From Isohypsibius dastychi (Eukaryota > Tardigrada > Eutardigrada > Parachela > Isohypsibiidae), in NCBI GenBank assembly GCA_034696485.1, contig JAQIWT010000273.1, forward strand, positions 1-25,245: a stretch of 25,245 bases of DNA, read 5' to 3'. The position numbers and the translations under genes were made by a program. The first letter of the stretch is position 1. Every line of letters starts with the position of its first letter. The notes below the pieces were generated by a model that made no database searches, was not told the DNA's origin, and saw only the letters and a list, made by a program, of their open reading frames with translations. This document shows, in pieces, positions 1 to 12,560 of the stretch.

Positions 1-3000
1 ATCTCGAAATAATCTTGGCTTTCTGAGTTCAAGATTGTGTATGACAGCATTCCGTTCATTCCAGAGTCCGCATCATGTGCTGTTAGAATCAATGGCCGAC
101 CAGAGCTATCCAAAACTGTAGAACCGGCTGGTGATAATTCGCTGATGTAACCGAGAATACTGCTGAAGTTGAAATGAGGACGATTATCTGTAAGAAGAAA
201 TTTCTGATGCTGCAGAACAGTCATGGTCACGAAAAAAACTGATTTACCGTTGACATCGATGATAAAAACATCCAAAACAGTACTGCCGCACTTTTCACTG
301 TTTCGCTTCCTGACAATTTCAATAGAGTAGTTCTTCCTTTTTTCGTAGTCAAAAACAGACTTTGTGACTACTACTCCGGAAAACGGATGAACCGAAAAAA
401 AGGCAGCGTCGCCATTTCCTTTGTCAGCAACCTCGTACGATACGAAAGATCCGATATCCGCCGAAATTGCCGTCACAAACATTCCAACCGGACGGTTTTC
501 TTCCACAGAAACAACTCTATGTTCAACGTTGTTTCTCGTCAGTTTTTGTGACTGGAAATCCACTTTGACGAGCACCACAGTTTCGGTACGAAGCGGTGGA
601 ATCCCTTGATCTTCGGCAACAATTTTGACGGCAATCTCGTCTGGGCCGATTTGACTGGATGGGATTAAGGTTCTCAAGGTGCCAGTCATGCTGTCCATCG
701 AAAAAATATGATTCGAGGCGATGACCGAATAAGTTATCTGTCCATTCAGCCCGGTATCCCGATCAAAGGCGTCAACTTTGAGAACGACTGATCCAGCCCG
801 CATCCCGCTTGAAACGATGACTGGCTGAGGAATTTCACGGAATACAGGAGCGTTATCGTTGGTGTCGATCAAATTGACCAAAACTTTCGCCAGATCTGCA
901 CGAGAATTCAGTCCCCGGTCTTTGGCCTAAATTAAAAAATTCGTAAGAATCACAAAAATCTCTGATTAGTTTGCTGTAATATTTATACAAATCATGCAAA
1001 CGCTATTCGAGTACGTAATAGTTTACCATGATTATCAAAGTGTAATGAGCCGTTTTTTCCCGATCAAGCGCTTCTGCGGTGGTGATCACACCGCTATTTT
1101 CGTCAATATGGAACTTGGTCTTGCTGGAAGGAGTTCCAGCGGCATAGATGCTGTAAATCAAATTTCGTTCCTCGTCCGAGTCAGAAGCTTCCACTCGCAC
1201 GACCTCGGTTCCCGAGGGAGCATTTTCCGGCACAGAGGCGATGAAAGATCTTTTGAGAAACTGCGGTCGGTGTTCGTTGACGTCAATTACACTGATAAAA
1301 ACGCTTGTGGAGACGAAGTGCACCCCGTCTGTCACGTTAATTGTCAGATTATAATTTGGCATCTTTTCCCAATCTAATGGACGGGCGATAATCAGGCTTC
1401 CGCTGTTTGGTCCGATGTGGAAATGTTTGTTGGCATCACCATCTGAAAACGAAGCAATAATAATTAATTAGCAGAATCCAATCCACTGCTGAAGAATAAC
1501 CATCAACATGAGTCTGACCCAAATGAATTTACGAAACAAAAAACTCACCGACGATATAATACCACAAGTAGTCTCCGTCAGGATCTTCAGACTCAAGCAG
1601 GATAACCATATGTCCAACAGCTTCATTTTCAAGAACCTGGGTGCTGAATGAAGCCGGAATCTTTGGCGGTTTCGTAGAGCTTGGAGGAATAGGCGAAGCT
1701 TCCAGCACTATCCGCAATGTCTTCTTCAGAGACGAATCATCCGGATCTGAGGCTTTCACCTAATATTAAAACAATATTTAAACAAAATAAATCGGGTATA
1801 AGAATATTTCAACTCACAACAACGTTGTAATCTTCGGACAAGCTTAACGCCTGAAGAGCGAAGACTTCGCCGGTTTTCCAATCGATGCGGTAGCGGTCGT
1901 TTTCCGTCTTTTTTCCTGCTAGGGAAAATTTGATGTCGGCATTTGTTCCAACATCCGAGTCAAAAGCGATGATTCGGAAAAGGGGCAAGTTGGGATTCGG
2001 TGGTTTCCATGCCGGGACAACATAGCGTTGCAAGTGCTCTTTGAGGAACTAAAAGACGAATATGTAAACATTTACAAATTTTTGGAAGTACTTCCATGAA
2101 TAACACACAGCCACAGCAGAATCCTGGATGTCCTGGACCGCGACGATAACGTGGGTAACCGAGGATAATGGAGCTGGTTCACCATTGTCGGTGATTGTAA
2201 CCTGCAGAAATATTAACAAGTTAGAACTGAACTTCGCTCCGGTATTTCAAAGATTTCAGTTACTTCAAGCGTGTGCTCAGCTTGTGTCTCACGGTCAAAC
2301 TTCCGGTTCGTTGTTTTTATTTCTCCTGTAAAAATTAAAAAAGCATGGAATTAAATGGCGATTGCGAGACAGAACCATTTATTTTTTACCAGTTTTCTCA
2401 TCAATGATGAAAAAATTCTGAGGGTTTCCAGCGGTGATCTTATATGACAGCTGTGATCCGCTTGAGTCCAGGTCAAAAGCTTCCAATTTGGCCACAATTG
2501 TACCGGGTGAGCTGTTCTCTGGGACACTGGTATAATAAATGGGATCAACCGTCATGGGATTATTATCGTTGACATCTCCGATATTTATGTAGCAATGTAA
2601 TATTGAGAAGAGTGGTGACAACGCTGAGTCTCGTGCCATAATTTTCAACCAGTAATGCTCCTGGGTCTCCCGGTCGAAAGAAACAGTAGTCCTAATGGTT
2701 CCTGAAAATATGACATATATAGGTCAGCACTGGTTTTCGCGAAAATTACCGCGTAGCAAGATTTAGCGTGAATAATTAAACAGCTAAGTATTGATTATTC
2801 AAGCTGTAAATTTCTTTGTTTTTAGTACATTCATTTTGACCCAGAAATCTGGAGCTGTCGCTCATCACTCCTTCAAAAATATCAAAAACTAATTCAGTTG
2901 AATTTCAATATTCATAACCAAACAAAGGAACTCGAGAATTTATGTACACAGTCGTAAACTCAATCCATAAATAAGCTGATGAAACATGTATTCGACACTT

Positions 3001-6000
3001 ATCAAACTTTCTCAACATTTGACATAGCCGACATTCGGGCATATCACTCGCAAATATTTGCGCCTGATATATGACCGTTTGGCATGGCCCGACACATGAG
3101 CAACAACTGACCACTGCTGTCCACATCTTCGGAATACAGTTCGCTGATCGAGTTGAGTGTATTTTGTATTTGTTCTTGGACTTAATGTCCCCGCTTGGAC
3201 AGGTTTTCCGCTGACCATTTTCTTGCACTAAACTGACAAAGAGCACTGTTCAAATCAGCAAATCGAAGAAACGCTTTCTGGCTCTATTTTGGCAGCAAAT
3301 ACAGCCATCTGGAGGAGGTAAAAACGTGCAAAAACACAGTTCATTCACAAGATACGAGATGCTTGACTTGATTTTCAAAATAATTCAAAAACATTCCCAA
3401 ACGCATCGATTTACTAAATCATTGAATATCAATAAATCGTATCTAATTAGATTAGCAATCCTGAAAGCTGTGAAATCAGAGTAATGAAAATAATGACTCA
3501 AAAAATTAGAGTAATAATTCGGTCATATTTGCATGAAGTTCATTGCCATGGGCAAGCTATCATCAGATTCACCCAAGGATAAAGTGGTTAATCGTAATCA
3601 CAAACACACTTCAGCTGCTCAAAACGTCTGACGTCCTTGGGTCGTATCGGCTTTGAATATGCTGATGTGCTAATCAATATATACAACAAACGGAGCATAC
3701 ATATCTGCAGATATGCATCATTAGATTCTCAGCCTGTCCATTTTCACACATTGTTCTTCTTGGCCATTTATGAATATGCCCCACAATACTGTCGGCTTTT
3801 AGTAAAAGCATTCCCGAATCCCAACAGGCCTGATCCGAATAAAATATCACCAGCATTTCCTGCTGTCGCAAATGAATTACTCGAAAGTTCAAGAGATCGA
3901 TTAAAAATTCGTCATGCGGAAAAAGCAATATACAGTAATATGAACGCATTCCTTCTTCAATTCTGTCATTCTTTTTCACTTCTACAAATTGGGACGGTTC
4001 AGTCCACCATAAATTCCAGCCTGATTCTCGCTTTGTAGCTTGAATATCACTAATTGGTTGTGCCGAAAAATATGATGGCTTTTTAAATCCGTTTGACGTT
4101 ATCGCATTAGCCTGCAAGATGAAAGTGTGCCACAGCCTCAACCGATCAATTTGCTGCAATTTTCCTCTGAGACAGGGGTCCGGCTTAACTAAACGATTAT
4201 AATCATGCAAACTGTCGACTACATTCCAGGTGCAAAGCTAGCTTGCTCTCCATGCCACTTTTCAAAAACGATCACAGGCTCAACCCGCTAATTAACTTAA
4301 CGCCATACCTTCTTCATCCAGCCGGAAAAGATGTAGCCCGGAACCACCGACCAGAGAATACAATACGCGATCACCGTCCTCGTCAATAGCTTTCACTTGA
4401 GTTACGAAAGTGTCAGCTGGCTGGTTCTCCAGAACACTTGCTGCTGTCACGAAGTCCTTGAACTTGGGAGCATGAAGATTTCCATTGACATCTTCCACTT
4501 GAATCTCCACTGTTTAAAAAAATAAATTTAGTCTGAGCCAAAAAAATTCCTTTGAAAATAAATTTGGTATAACGCTTTTGAATGTTTGTATTTCTTGGTT
4601 TTGAAAGGAGCCCATGTGTAGTTGAAAGGTCATCACTTACGCGTGACGTGGGATGACTGTGAAGGTGTCCCCTTATCCCAAGCGATAATCGAGACGTTGA
4701 AAACTGACACTTCCTCAAAGTCAAGAGGTCGAGTCAAGAACAACGCCCCCGACTCAGGATTCACCGCAAAAGGACAAACAGCACCGCTTGCCGAAGATGA
4801 CACTTTCCGGTCAACTAATGCTTGTTCATCCAGAATATCATTTTCCGTAACAACAGCATACTGGATCTCTCCATTGATTCCAGCGTCGGCGTCAACCGCT
4901 TCTAATACTGAAACGAGAGAGCCCACTGGGATGTCCTCAGGGACCGTGATTCTGATGAAATTGGACGGGAAAATAGGAGCATTATCGTTCAGATTCTCGA
5001 CTAATACAGTGCACTCCATTGAAGATGACCGCGGGAAATCAGCGGCATTGTCGGAAGCGACGATAACAAATTTCAACTCCCTGTTCACCTCATAATCGAC
5101 AGTCGACCCTGAGACTGTTATGACTCCAGACTCCTGGTCAACAGCAAATGGTGTTCCGGTATTACTGATGGAGTAAGACACTTGTCCATTCAATCCTTCG
5201 TCCGAGTCGGATGCAATTATTTGACCCACAAATTTGCCCGAAGGAGCATTTTCTTGGACGGATAAAAGACAGCTGTGATTCACAAACTGGGGAGCTACAA
5301 ACAAACAAAAGTCAGAATGAAAAAAACTGCAGCTTTGAGTGAAACTAAGGACTACATTTCCGAGAAAAAAATACCATATTATTTTATTTAACATATTATT
5401 TTATTTTTGTGCATGTAAGTGAGTATATTGATATCTTACAATTGTCGTTTTTGTCCAGCGCTTTCACAAGTAATAATCGCGATGAGCTCTTGGACGGATT
5501 GCCGGAATCGAAGACCGTCAGATTAATGCTGTGAGTCAATCTAGTCTCCCGATCAAGTGGACGGGTCAGTACAAGTTCTCCATTGGGAGTTGTTCGGAAA
5601 AAGTCATGCTCTGATACGGCCACAAATCGCAACAAGGCATTGTATCCATAATCCTCATCCACGGCGCTCATTTGCAACACTTTATTGCCTACTTGCATAT
5701 CCTCTTCCAAATGAATAATTGCCGGGAAGTCATTCGGAAATTTCGGAGTGCGCCGATTGACTGTGACAGAGTCGGGTGAATGCGGAAAAGTGTCAATGCG
5801 CCCATTGTTTTCCTGCGATTTTATTCGAGTTGCTTTCAGAATGGCCAGCTGGGGATTTGTCGGGCATTCGATTTCCAACCTGTCCGGCTCCTCATCCACA
5901 ATCGTCAAATTTAACCAGGTTACACTCGAGTGCAGACCATCATGAGTGCCAATTTTAAGCTTAATGATCTCGTCGGGAGCAAAATCTTTCCGCAAAGCAC

Positions 6001-8338
6001 ACGTCATAAGGACATCACCGCTTGACTGATTCACTTTAAAGCACTTCCTAATGGATTCTTCGTCGTTTAGCAGCTTGTAAGTGACAATGTCATCATCGGC
6101 GTCCAGCGCGGATTGGGTCATGATTAGCTTCAAGCCGGCACTAACGACGCCCGAGCAATTCCATTTCGGGAAAAATGGGGGATTGTCGTTTTTTGGGACT
6201 AATTTTATAACGAGCATCATTTCACTTTCGCGGCGGTAGGGTCGACCGGCGTCGCTTGCACGAATTTTCAGTCGATATTCACGCCGATCCTCCTCGTAAT
6301 CCAGACTGCGATTGCGGGTCAATCTGATCTTTCCACTGTGTGGATGTACTTCAAAAGGAATCTCATTCAAATTAGCAATGCTATAGGAGATTACGGCGTT
6401 GTCTCCCTCATCTCGATCACGCGCGGATACGATGTGGACAATGGACGAACTGAGCTGGTTCTCTTCAAAACTGATTGTCACTTCCGACACGGCGAACAGG
6501 GGATCTGAAAAGAGGGGAGAAATAAGAGCGGATACACAATACCCGTCAATTACCCATCTGACATGTTTTATCGTATCGTTTTACTTATTCACGATTTCAG
6601 AGGGAATATACATACAACTCCGTGTGAACATAGTAAAGCCGACAGATTGCTACATATTTTCAACAAAGAACGAATTTTCAGAATAAACAGAAATACCGTG
6701 AACATTATACAAATTTCTCCAGTTCAGGTCAAAGGTATCATATCATACATGTTAAATCTATCTAAAATTCTTCTCACTTGTGCGCATTAAAAGCATTTTT
6801 TGTTTAAAAATGTTGTTTGTTGCAAATAATCAAATACATATGAAACGAGATTTTATTGGAACCATTCACAGTTTTTCTCTTGAAGTCAAGATGTATATCT
6901 ATTTTATTTCGGTTCACATCCCCTTACCATTGTCGTTTTCATCCATAACTCGGATTGAAATTTTGCATTTTGCGGTTTTTTCATATCCCCTGAGAGCGCC
7001 ATCGGTAACGAGAATTTCCAATTCATAAATATTCCTGGTTTCCCGATCCAGTGGCTTGAGCAGGATTATCCATCCGGTTGCGTTATTGATCCGAAACATG
7101 TCAGTTTTTGTGATGAGGTTGTAGGTCAGCAACCCGTTTCGCCCAAAATCGTCATCCGTGGCCTGGATTTGAGTGAGAAAAGAATCGACCGGCATATTTT
7201 CCGAGACGTTCAGGGTCAGATTTTCTTCGAGGAATTTCGGCGCATTCTCGTTGACCGGCACCAGAGAGACATTCACAGATTTCCACGTTGTTCTCGGTGG
7301 AATGCCCAAATCCGTTGCTTTGACCGTCAATTGTAAACTATCCAGATTTGCAATTTCGGCGTCCGTAGCGTGAACATAATATAAACCAGGAGTCACGGCA
7401 TCGACCAAAAGCCGTTCTCTCGTTCGATTCCCAAAAAGCACTTCCACGGAGCCGATTTGTCCGTGAATTCCACTATCAGCATCCGTGACCTGAATACTGG
7501 CAACGACACCAGGATTATTTTTCATAAAGTAGGATGGCATCGGTTGGACGGAAATGAAGGGGGAATTTCGGTTGACGCGACGAACTTGAACCATAACATC
7601 TGCGTGCGCTTTCGTTTCCACATTTCCCAAATAAACTTTTTTGCTCTTAACCCCCCGATCTTGAGCAATAACGGTCAACTTGAACTCTTTCTGTACATCA
7701 ACATCAGGTCGCTGTATGACCATCAGAGCACCACTTCTTGGATGGACAGCAAAATGGGACGAAGGTTCCTGCAGGACATAATAGATCTCGCCGTTTAACC
7801 CAGAATCCGAATCCGTTGCTGACACAGACACAATCGGCGTGAATAACGCAACATCTTCATTAATGTCAGCCGAATAGAATTCTGGATAGAAAAGCGGGTT
7901 CAGATCGTTACGGTCCAACACTTCGACGTGAATAGTTGTGCGTGCTATCAGATCTGAGCCTTTCATTGTTGCCTCGACGGTAAGATCATAGCTGGCATCC
8001 AGTTCACGATTTAAACGTTGAGCTCCGCCAGTTCTTGTTTGGATAATAAGAAACCGGAAGTCCCCGAGTGCCCGAGAAACCGGACGGAAGATTTTTCTTT
8101 TGTCGCCGCTGACAATCCGAAAACGAACTTCACCGGAGCCGGATATTCCCATTTTGTCTGAATCCAGTGATGGAACAGCGATGGCTTTGCTGTCCGGGCT
8201 TTCCGGAATGGAAACATTATATGTTTGCTGTGTGAATTTGAAAGCATCTCGACTGAGGGATTCGCACGAAACTATAAAGGTCAACAGGAGGATGTACAGG
8301 GTTTTCCGTCTCCACGGCCATTTCCGTAGATGTAACAT
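1..8338 (-). CDS. Fat-like: Fat-like giant protocadherin, N-terminal part (12 exons, continues past left edge)
   Basis: Exons (minus, high to low): 8338-6928, 6504-5440, 5294-4641, 4509-4309, 2701-2390, 2325-2264, 2201-2109, 2048-1818, 1759-1549, 1442-1027, 926-248, 187-1. All junctions are GT-AG and keep one frame (about 1,840 residues). The ATG at 8338 starts a signal peptide (basic WRRK, then LYILLLTFIVSC); the frame is open a little further upstream but without another ATG. About 17 cadherin repeats follow: EC1-4 in exon 1, EC5-7 in exon 2, EC8-9 in exon 3, EC10-17 in the rest, with DxNDN, LDRE and DADxGxNG calcium motifs. Repeat order and signature segments (KMG...RIVSGD...GDFRFLIIQTRTG in EC1; DVNGNLHAPKF; SYKITAGNPQ; NEHRPQF; YISELSPAGSTVL in EC17) match my recollection of FAT1. 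EC3, EC6, EC12 and EC15 are degenerate. Fat-like cadherins act in adhesion and planar organisation of epithelia and axons. Family call is firm; assignment to the FAT1/2/3 branch rather than FAT4/fat is likely but unproven. Domains after EC17 are outside the window. Confidence 0.9.
2702..4308 (-). other. Intron 4 of the Fat-like gene (1.6 kb, unusually long)
   Basis: The flanking exons join in frame: donor after GAT-GAA-GAA-G at 4309 and acceptor TTTTCAG before 2701, both phase 1, inside EC10. The other ten introns of this gene in the window are 58-423 bp. The intron contains open frames on both strands (minus 3674-4210, 178 codons; plus 3637-4038, 133 codons; minus 2905-3246, 113 codons). None shows a domain I recognise or extends a cadherin repeat. 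No need for an extra exon is apparent, because EC10 is complete without one. Confidence 0.8.
5375..5408. repeat. Short tandem repeat, 17-bp unit x2
   Basis: Two adjacent copies of a unit beginning CATATTATTTTATTT (15 bp identical) lie in intron 2 of the Fat-like gene, about 80 bp downstream (plus direction) of exon 3. Simple AT-rich slippage repeat. Confidence 0.6.
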
Positions 8339-8418
8339 TGTGCACGAAATATTCAACAATACTCCACATGAAGAAATTAGAATGCGTCCATTGATGGAAT
8401 CAAAAGTCTTTTATGAAC
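8339..8418 (-). promoter_or_regulatory. Probable 5' UTR of the Fat-like gene, with 3' splice site and upstream ORFs
   Basis: On the minus strand a T-rich tract ending TTTTCGCAG (AG at 8420-8419) lies 80 nt before the ATG at 8338, so the 5' UTR is probably spliced. Within these 80 nt are two upstream ATGs: 8391 opens a 4-codon frame (M-D-A-F-stop at 8379-8377), and 8369 opens a frame that overlaps the main start. The main ATG has A at -3, and its signal peptide makes it the likely start. The matching 5' donor and the transcription start were not identified. Confidence 0.4.
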
Positions 8419-11400
8419 CTGCGAAAACAAAAAATATCAATGTCAGCTCAGAAACGTTCGCAAACAACGCAGACAAAAAGGTGAGCAATCAACGCTAACA
8501 ACTAAACATTGTAAATGGACGATGGCAATCTAAAAAACAATCAGCACTTTTTCAGCAAATTGTTTGCGCCGTGGCGAGATCAAAGGAAAAAAATTGTCGT
8601 CCACCGGATGGATCAAAAAGTCACGCAATGTGATGAGAAAAAATGCAGCAAGCTGTTTTACGGGCTCTTCTCCATAGCCTATGAACTCAATTTACTGTGT
8701 TCGATAGCAACACTTGAATGGAATCAGCACCATGAGTCAAAACCCCCTAATTTCTTCCGATAAGTTTTGTGAAGTAAAGTAAAATATACTCAAGGCCTCT
8801 GGTAGAAAGATAACCTTTATCGTCTGGTGGACAGGGTGCATGCGGAGACTATAATGGGTATTTGTGCAAAGCAGCTCAAGTGTGTACCATCTTCCACAAC
8901 GCCTGCCTGTCAAATAACCAGAAAAAACAGCTTTCAAAGAATGTGCTTTAATCTGACACTTCGTCAGGAATACTGAGGATTCAACCAAATTAATTTCTTA
9001 TTCAGATTCGTAACGGCGACCCGCTCTAAAGCATTCATATTCCTAATCTGCGATTACTTTCGCAAAGCGTAGCACATATTTTTTTAAAACGTACCATTTT
9101 TCATCCAGGAATAAACGGATCTCTAATTCAAGATAATTTCCACTCAAATCCAGATGAGCAAAATAATGAAACAGATAATTTTTGAATATCCAGAGCATGA
9201 AAATCTTCCTCTTTCTAACGCACTCTCGCCATATTATAATGGAACTAAAATCTGGAAATTCAGCTCGAATGCACGACGGAGCGGCTTATCGGACAATTTC
9301 TCGCAGCACTATGGAAAAAGGCGGATCCCACCGACCGGCGAGCGAGGCATCTCTCCCAGCTTTTCTGTCGCTGCGCTGGCCTTCCTTTTATTCATCAAAG
9401 AAAAAGGAGCTGGACAGCCAGAGTAAAGTGGACTACATTGACCACTGTAGACAGGATGAAGTATGAATGATTTTCTGCAGTATGACAACCGTTTAAGCAA
9501 ATAGTGCTTTGGAAATAATTGCCAGACTTTTGAGTTGAAAGCTCAATAAATTTAATTTACAAATCAATCTCTGTGTTAATGTCGAACTCAAATTCATGAT
9601 AAAGGCTTGCAATGCAGTTAGAGCACATAGTAGATTAAAAACCATTGAGGTTAAAAATCGATGACATTTTCGGAGGGGACTAATTAGCCGTTACGAGCTG
9701 CCGAAGGATTTCTGTAATGAAAGCGCGTTCGCAGCGTAGAGCCACTAATTAATCCGGTAGAAAAAAAAGAAAATCGATTGACGTTATGCCGAATAAAAAC
9801 AAGAGAAAAACACTCGATGAAATCAATGAGACGCTCTCACAATCATTTATTCGACAGCAAATACATAGTACGGTAAGTTGGAATGCCATGTGCCCAGCGA
9901 AATAATAAACCGAATAATTTTTGATCCATTGCAGCGAACACCGTTTGCTCGTAATCCAAAACGCATGGTGAGCACGAAAATCAGCCCGATTGTTTACTGC
10001 CGGAAGTGTGAAACCCCCAAAAAAATATTCACTCATTCAAATGGGTATTATTTTTTCTTACCGCTGGGAAGATATCTCGTTCGAATCAATAAACCAGTAA
10101 AGTAGAAAATCTGTACAAAGTGGAGAAAAAACATTAAAATCAACCGGTGTTGGTATGAACGTGATGGATAACGTCATGCAATTTACCATAACAAAATGAA
10201 GGGTGAACACGAGAAGCCAAAAATCAGGCCGAACTTGTACGATGATACTGTCGTTTTTTGCCGCCCGGCATCGATGGAATTACGTTTCAGATGTAAGCAG
10301 CGAATTCTGTATCAAAGTTACAACATCAAGCAAGACTGAACATCATAATGCTGCGAGCAACAGAGTTATTCGATCCATAAGTCTATCTTTCTGTGGTAAT
10401 GTGATACATCTATCGCTTTCACTCTCATAGCTCCCTAACAGGTAGGACCGGTTAAAAAAGCTGTTCAATGCTTTATTTATAGCTATCATAAAGAAGAGGA
10501 TTTAGTGGTGCACCTGCAATACCTGAACTACCTTGCGAAAGCGGAATTCTGATCAAAAACACCCTTTACTATCGCTCCCCCAATAGTGCCTTGATTTTGT
10601 AACCACTACTTTATCAAGCAAATGTTCACCTTGAAGAGAATGATTATTGCACAGATTTCAAGGTGGTTCAAAACCTAAAAACTCAATTCACACGTTTTTT
10701 TAAAAAATGGTTCATAAGGTAATCGCAGTGGCGATAAAACAGACTGAAAAATCTTTCCTGGTAAAAAATGGATTGGTGGACCATTGAAAATTATGAAATA
10801 AATCAGGTGACAAAATCAATCTCTTTTAAAATTTATTCAAACCGCACTCAACCGTAGCGAAAACAAACCGAAAGTTGCTCACTTCCAGAAAATTTCGACT
10901 AAAGAATGACTGAACACCCCCGCGGTTTATGTTGGTTCAGATATGATTAGTCTGACAATCACGATGGAATCCAAAACAAATAATTCGTTTTTTGCACGCC
11001 GCTTGTTAGGAATGGGAAAATCAGCATTGCTAAAAACACCGCCCACGGATTTGAACGTTCGAAGCATCGAGATAATTCTGTTTTGCTCTTATATCTCAGT
11101 TCTGAAGTATTTTAATCAGGCCCTAATCTCAAAACTGCGTGGGAAAAGTTTCACGGTTAGTTAAACGGTTCGAATATTTACTGCATAAATGAGGAATTTA
11201 TGGGGCGTTAGCAATTGTCCCTTGTGATGCTCGGATCGCACGTTTTGTTCTTTGCTTTCACAAAGTTTCTACTTGAAACCGTCAAAAATCAGCGTCCAAA
11301 AAATGTACCCGCGTTACTTCAGATTAGCTCTTCAAGAACTAAAGAGAATCAGGAGATCAAGCTCGAATCAAGTGGGATTTGACAAAAAACATCTTATGCA

Positions 11401-12500
11401 ACTGAAGCCAAGTGTTTTACGTGAACATGGTTACAATGGCTGAAACTGAGCTGTTGTTTCCGTACATCAGCAAAAATAAACCGCAGTTCTTTAGAGGCTC
11501 ACTTCACCCTTCTGTAACAACATATAATTGGTTTGGCAGTTGTTCACGTGTAATGCGATACTTGGTTTCGTAAAGCACCACTGACCGCAAGTTGCTAGTT
11601 AACTTTTGTCTTAACGTGAATTATACCTTCAAAGAACAATTACTGCAGCGGGATTCAAGTATCAAAAAACTAATCATTACTTTATATTTAACAAACAAAG
11701 CATCAAATTCACTGGACTGCATTTGCTTGAACAAAATTCTGAAGCAAAATTGTTAACTAGAACTGTAACCAACGGAGTCACACAAATCACAAAACGAAAT
11801 TTGAGCATCCGGTATTTTACCGAGAACAATGTAAATCGGTCATCTGATGTGCAACGATAATAATTAGGGCTCCCATGGTCAGTTTACCAGAGGACATTCG
11901 ATCGATCAAAACGTCTAATGGCTATTTGTCCTGGGGAATGACGATGGCTATCTTTCCAACAAGATATTTTTTGACAAGAGAATCATTTTTGGTGTATCAG
12001 AATGCCAATCGAAAAACGAGCAATATTACTACAAGCTGTAGATTTGTTCAATTGCATATTAATGCTAATAAAATTCCATCTGTAAACAGGCCAACAGATC
12101 AGGCAAATTACATTACATTTTTTAGAGGCTTACCCAGATTTGCAGTAGTACGTCCTGTTTTAGTTGCGTGCTGCTTGGAAATATTCTAGACCGAAGAAGC
12201 ATATAAGATAAAGATTTATGAATTTGGTAATAGATTTTGCAAGCACAAGGGCAGATCTTATCCAGATTATTCAGCTTATAGACGACAAGATCTGACCATC
12301 GTTAATCATATAAAAGATTCATTATTATTACACAGAGCGAGACGCGGCGCGTTTTCTCTAACTGGCGTAGGCTGGTCCGTCAAACCCAAACACACTATCG
12401 ATTTATCACCTCATGGATGTTTACTCAGAACAGAATATTCGAGACAACGAGAAGCACGAAATATTATCATTTTAATAAAGGCCAATTTTGTCGACGTGCA
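8419..12500. other. Divergent intergenic spacer, left half: no supported gene
   Basis: AT-rich DNA upstream of the Fat-like gene. Open frames here are short (mostly under 100 codons), lack recognisable domains and are not linked by convincing splice sites. A somewhat GC-richer patch at about 9240-9430 carries two overlapping plus-strand open frames (9154-9426 and 9182-9466) and is discussed as a finding. No tRNA, rRNA or repeat array seen. It probably holds the promoter and one or more non-coding 5' exons of the Fat-like gene, but I cannot place them. Confidence 0.5.
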
Positions 12501-12536
12501 AAACGTAATATAATTTGTAGAGAATATCATTCATTC

Positions 12537-12560
12537 GGATCATAAAGAACAATATGATCC
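12537..12560. repeat. Perfect 8-bp inverted repeat (hairpin)
   Basis: GGATCATA (12537-12544) and TATGATCC (12553-12560) are exact reverse complements separated by an 8-nt loop. Pairing does not extend beyond 8 bp. It stands alone in the spacer, with no flanking transposase or poly-T run, so its meaning is unclear. Confidence 0.6.

Noticed and set aside
994-1377. Plus-strand 127-codon frame
   Set aside because: It is antisense to cadherin exon 10, whose minus-strand translation has clear EC motifs.
3674-4210. 178-codon minus-strand open frame as a real protein gene
   Set aside because: It lies inside a cleanly spliced intron, shows no recognisable domain, and overlaps an open frame on the other strand. 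Kept only as a finding.
7420-7440. GTTCGATTCC, resembling a tRNA T-arm
   Set aside because: It lies within cadherin coding exon 1, and no matching acceptor stem, D-arm or anticodon arm is nearby.
8339-8359. Seven extra N-terminal residues for the cadherin, starting at 8359
   Set aside because: That start would be a TTG codon. The first ATG in frame is at 8338 and directly precedes a good signal peptide.
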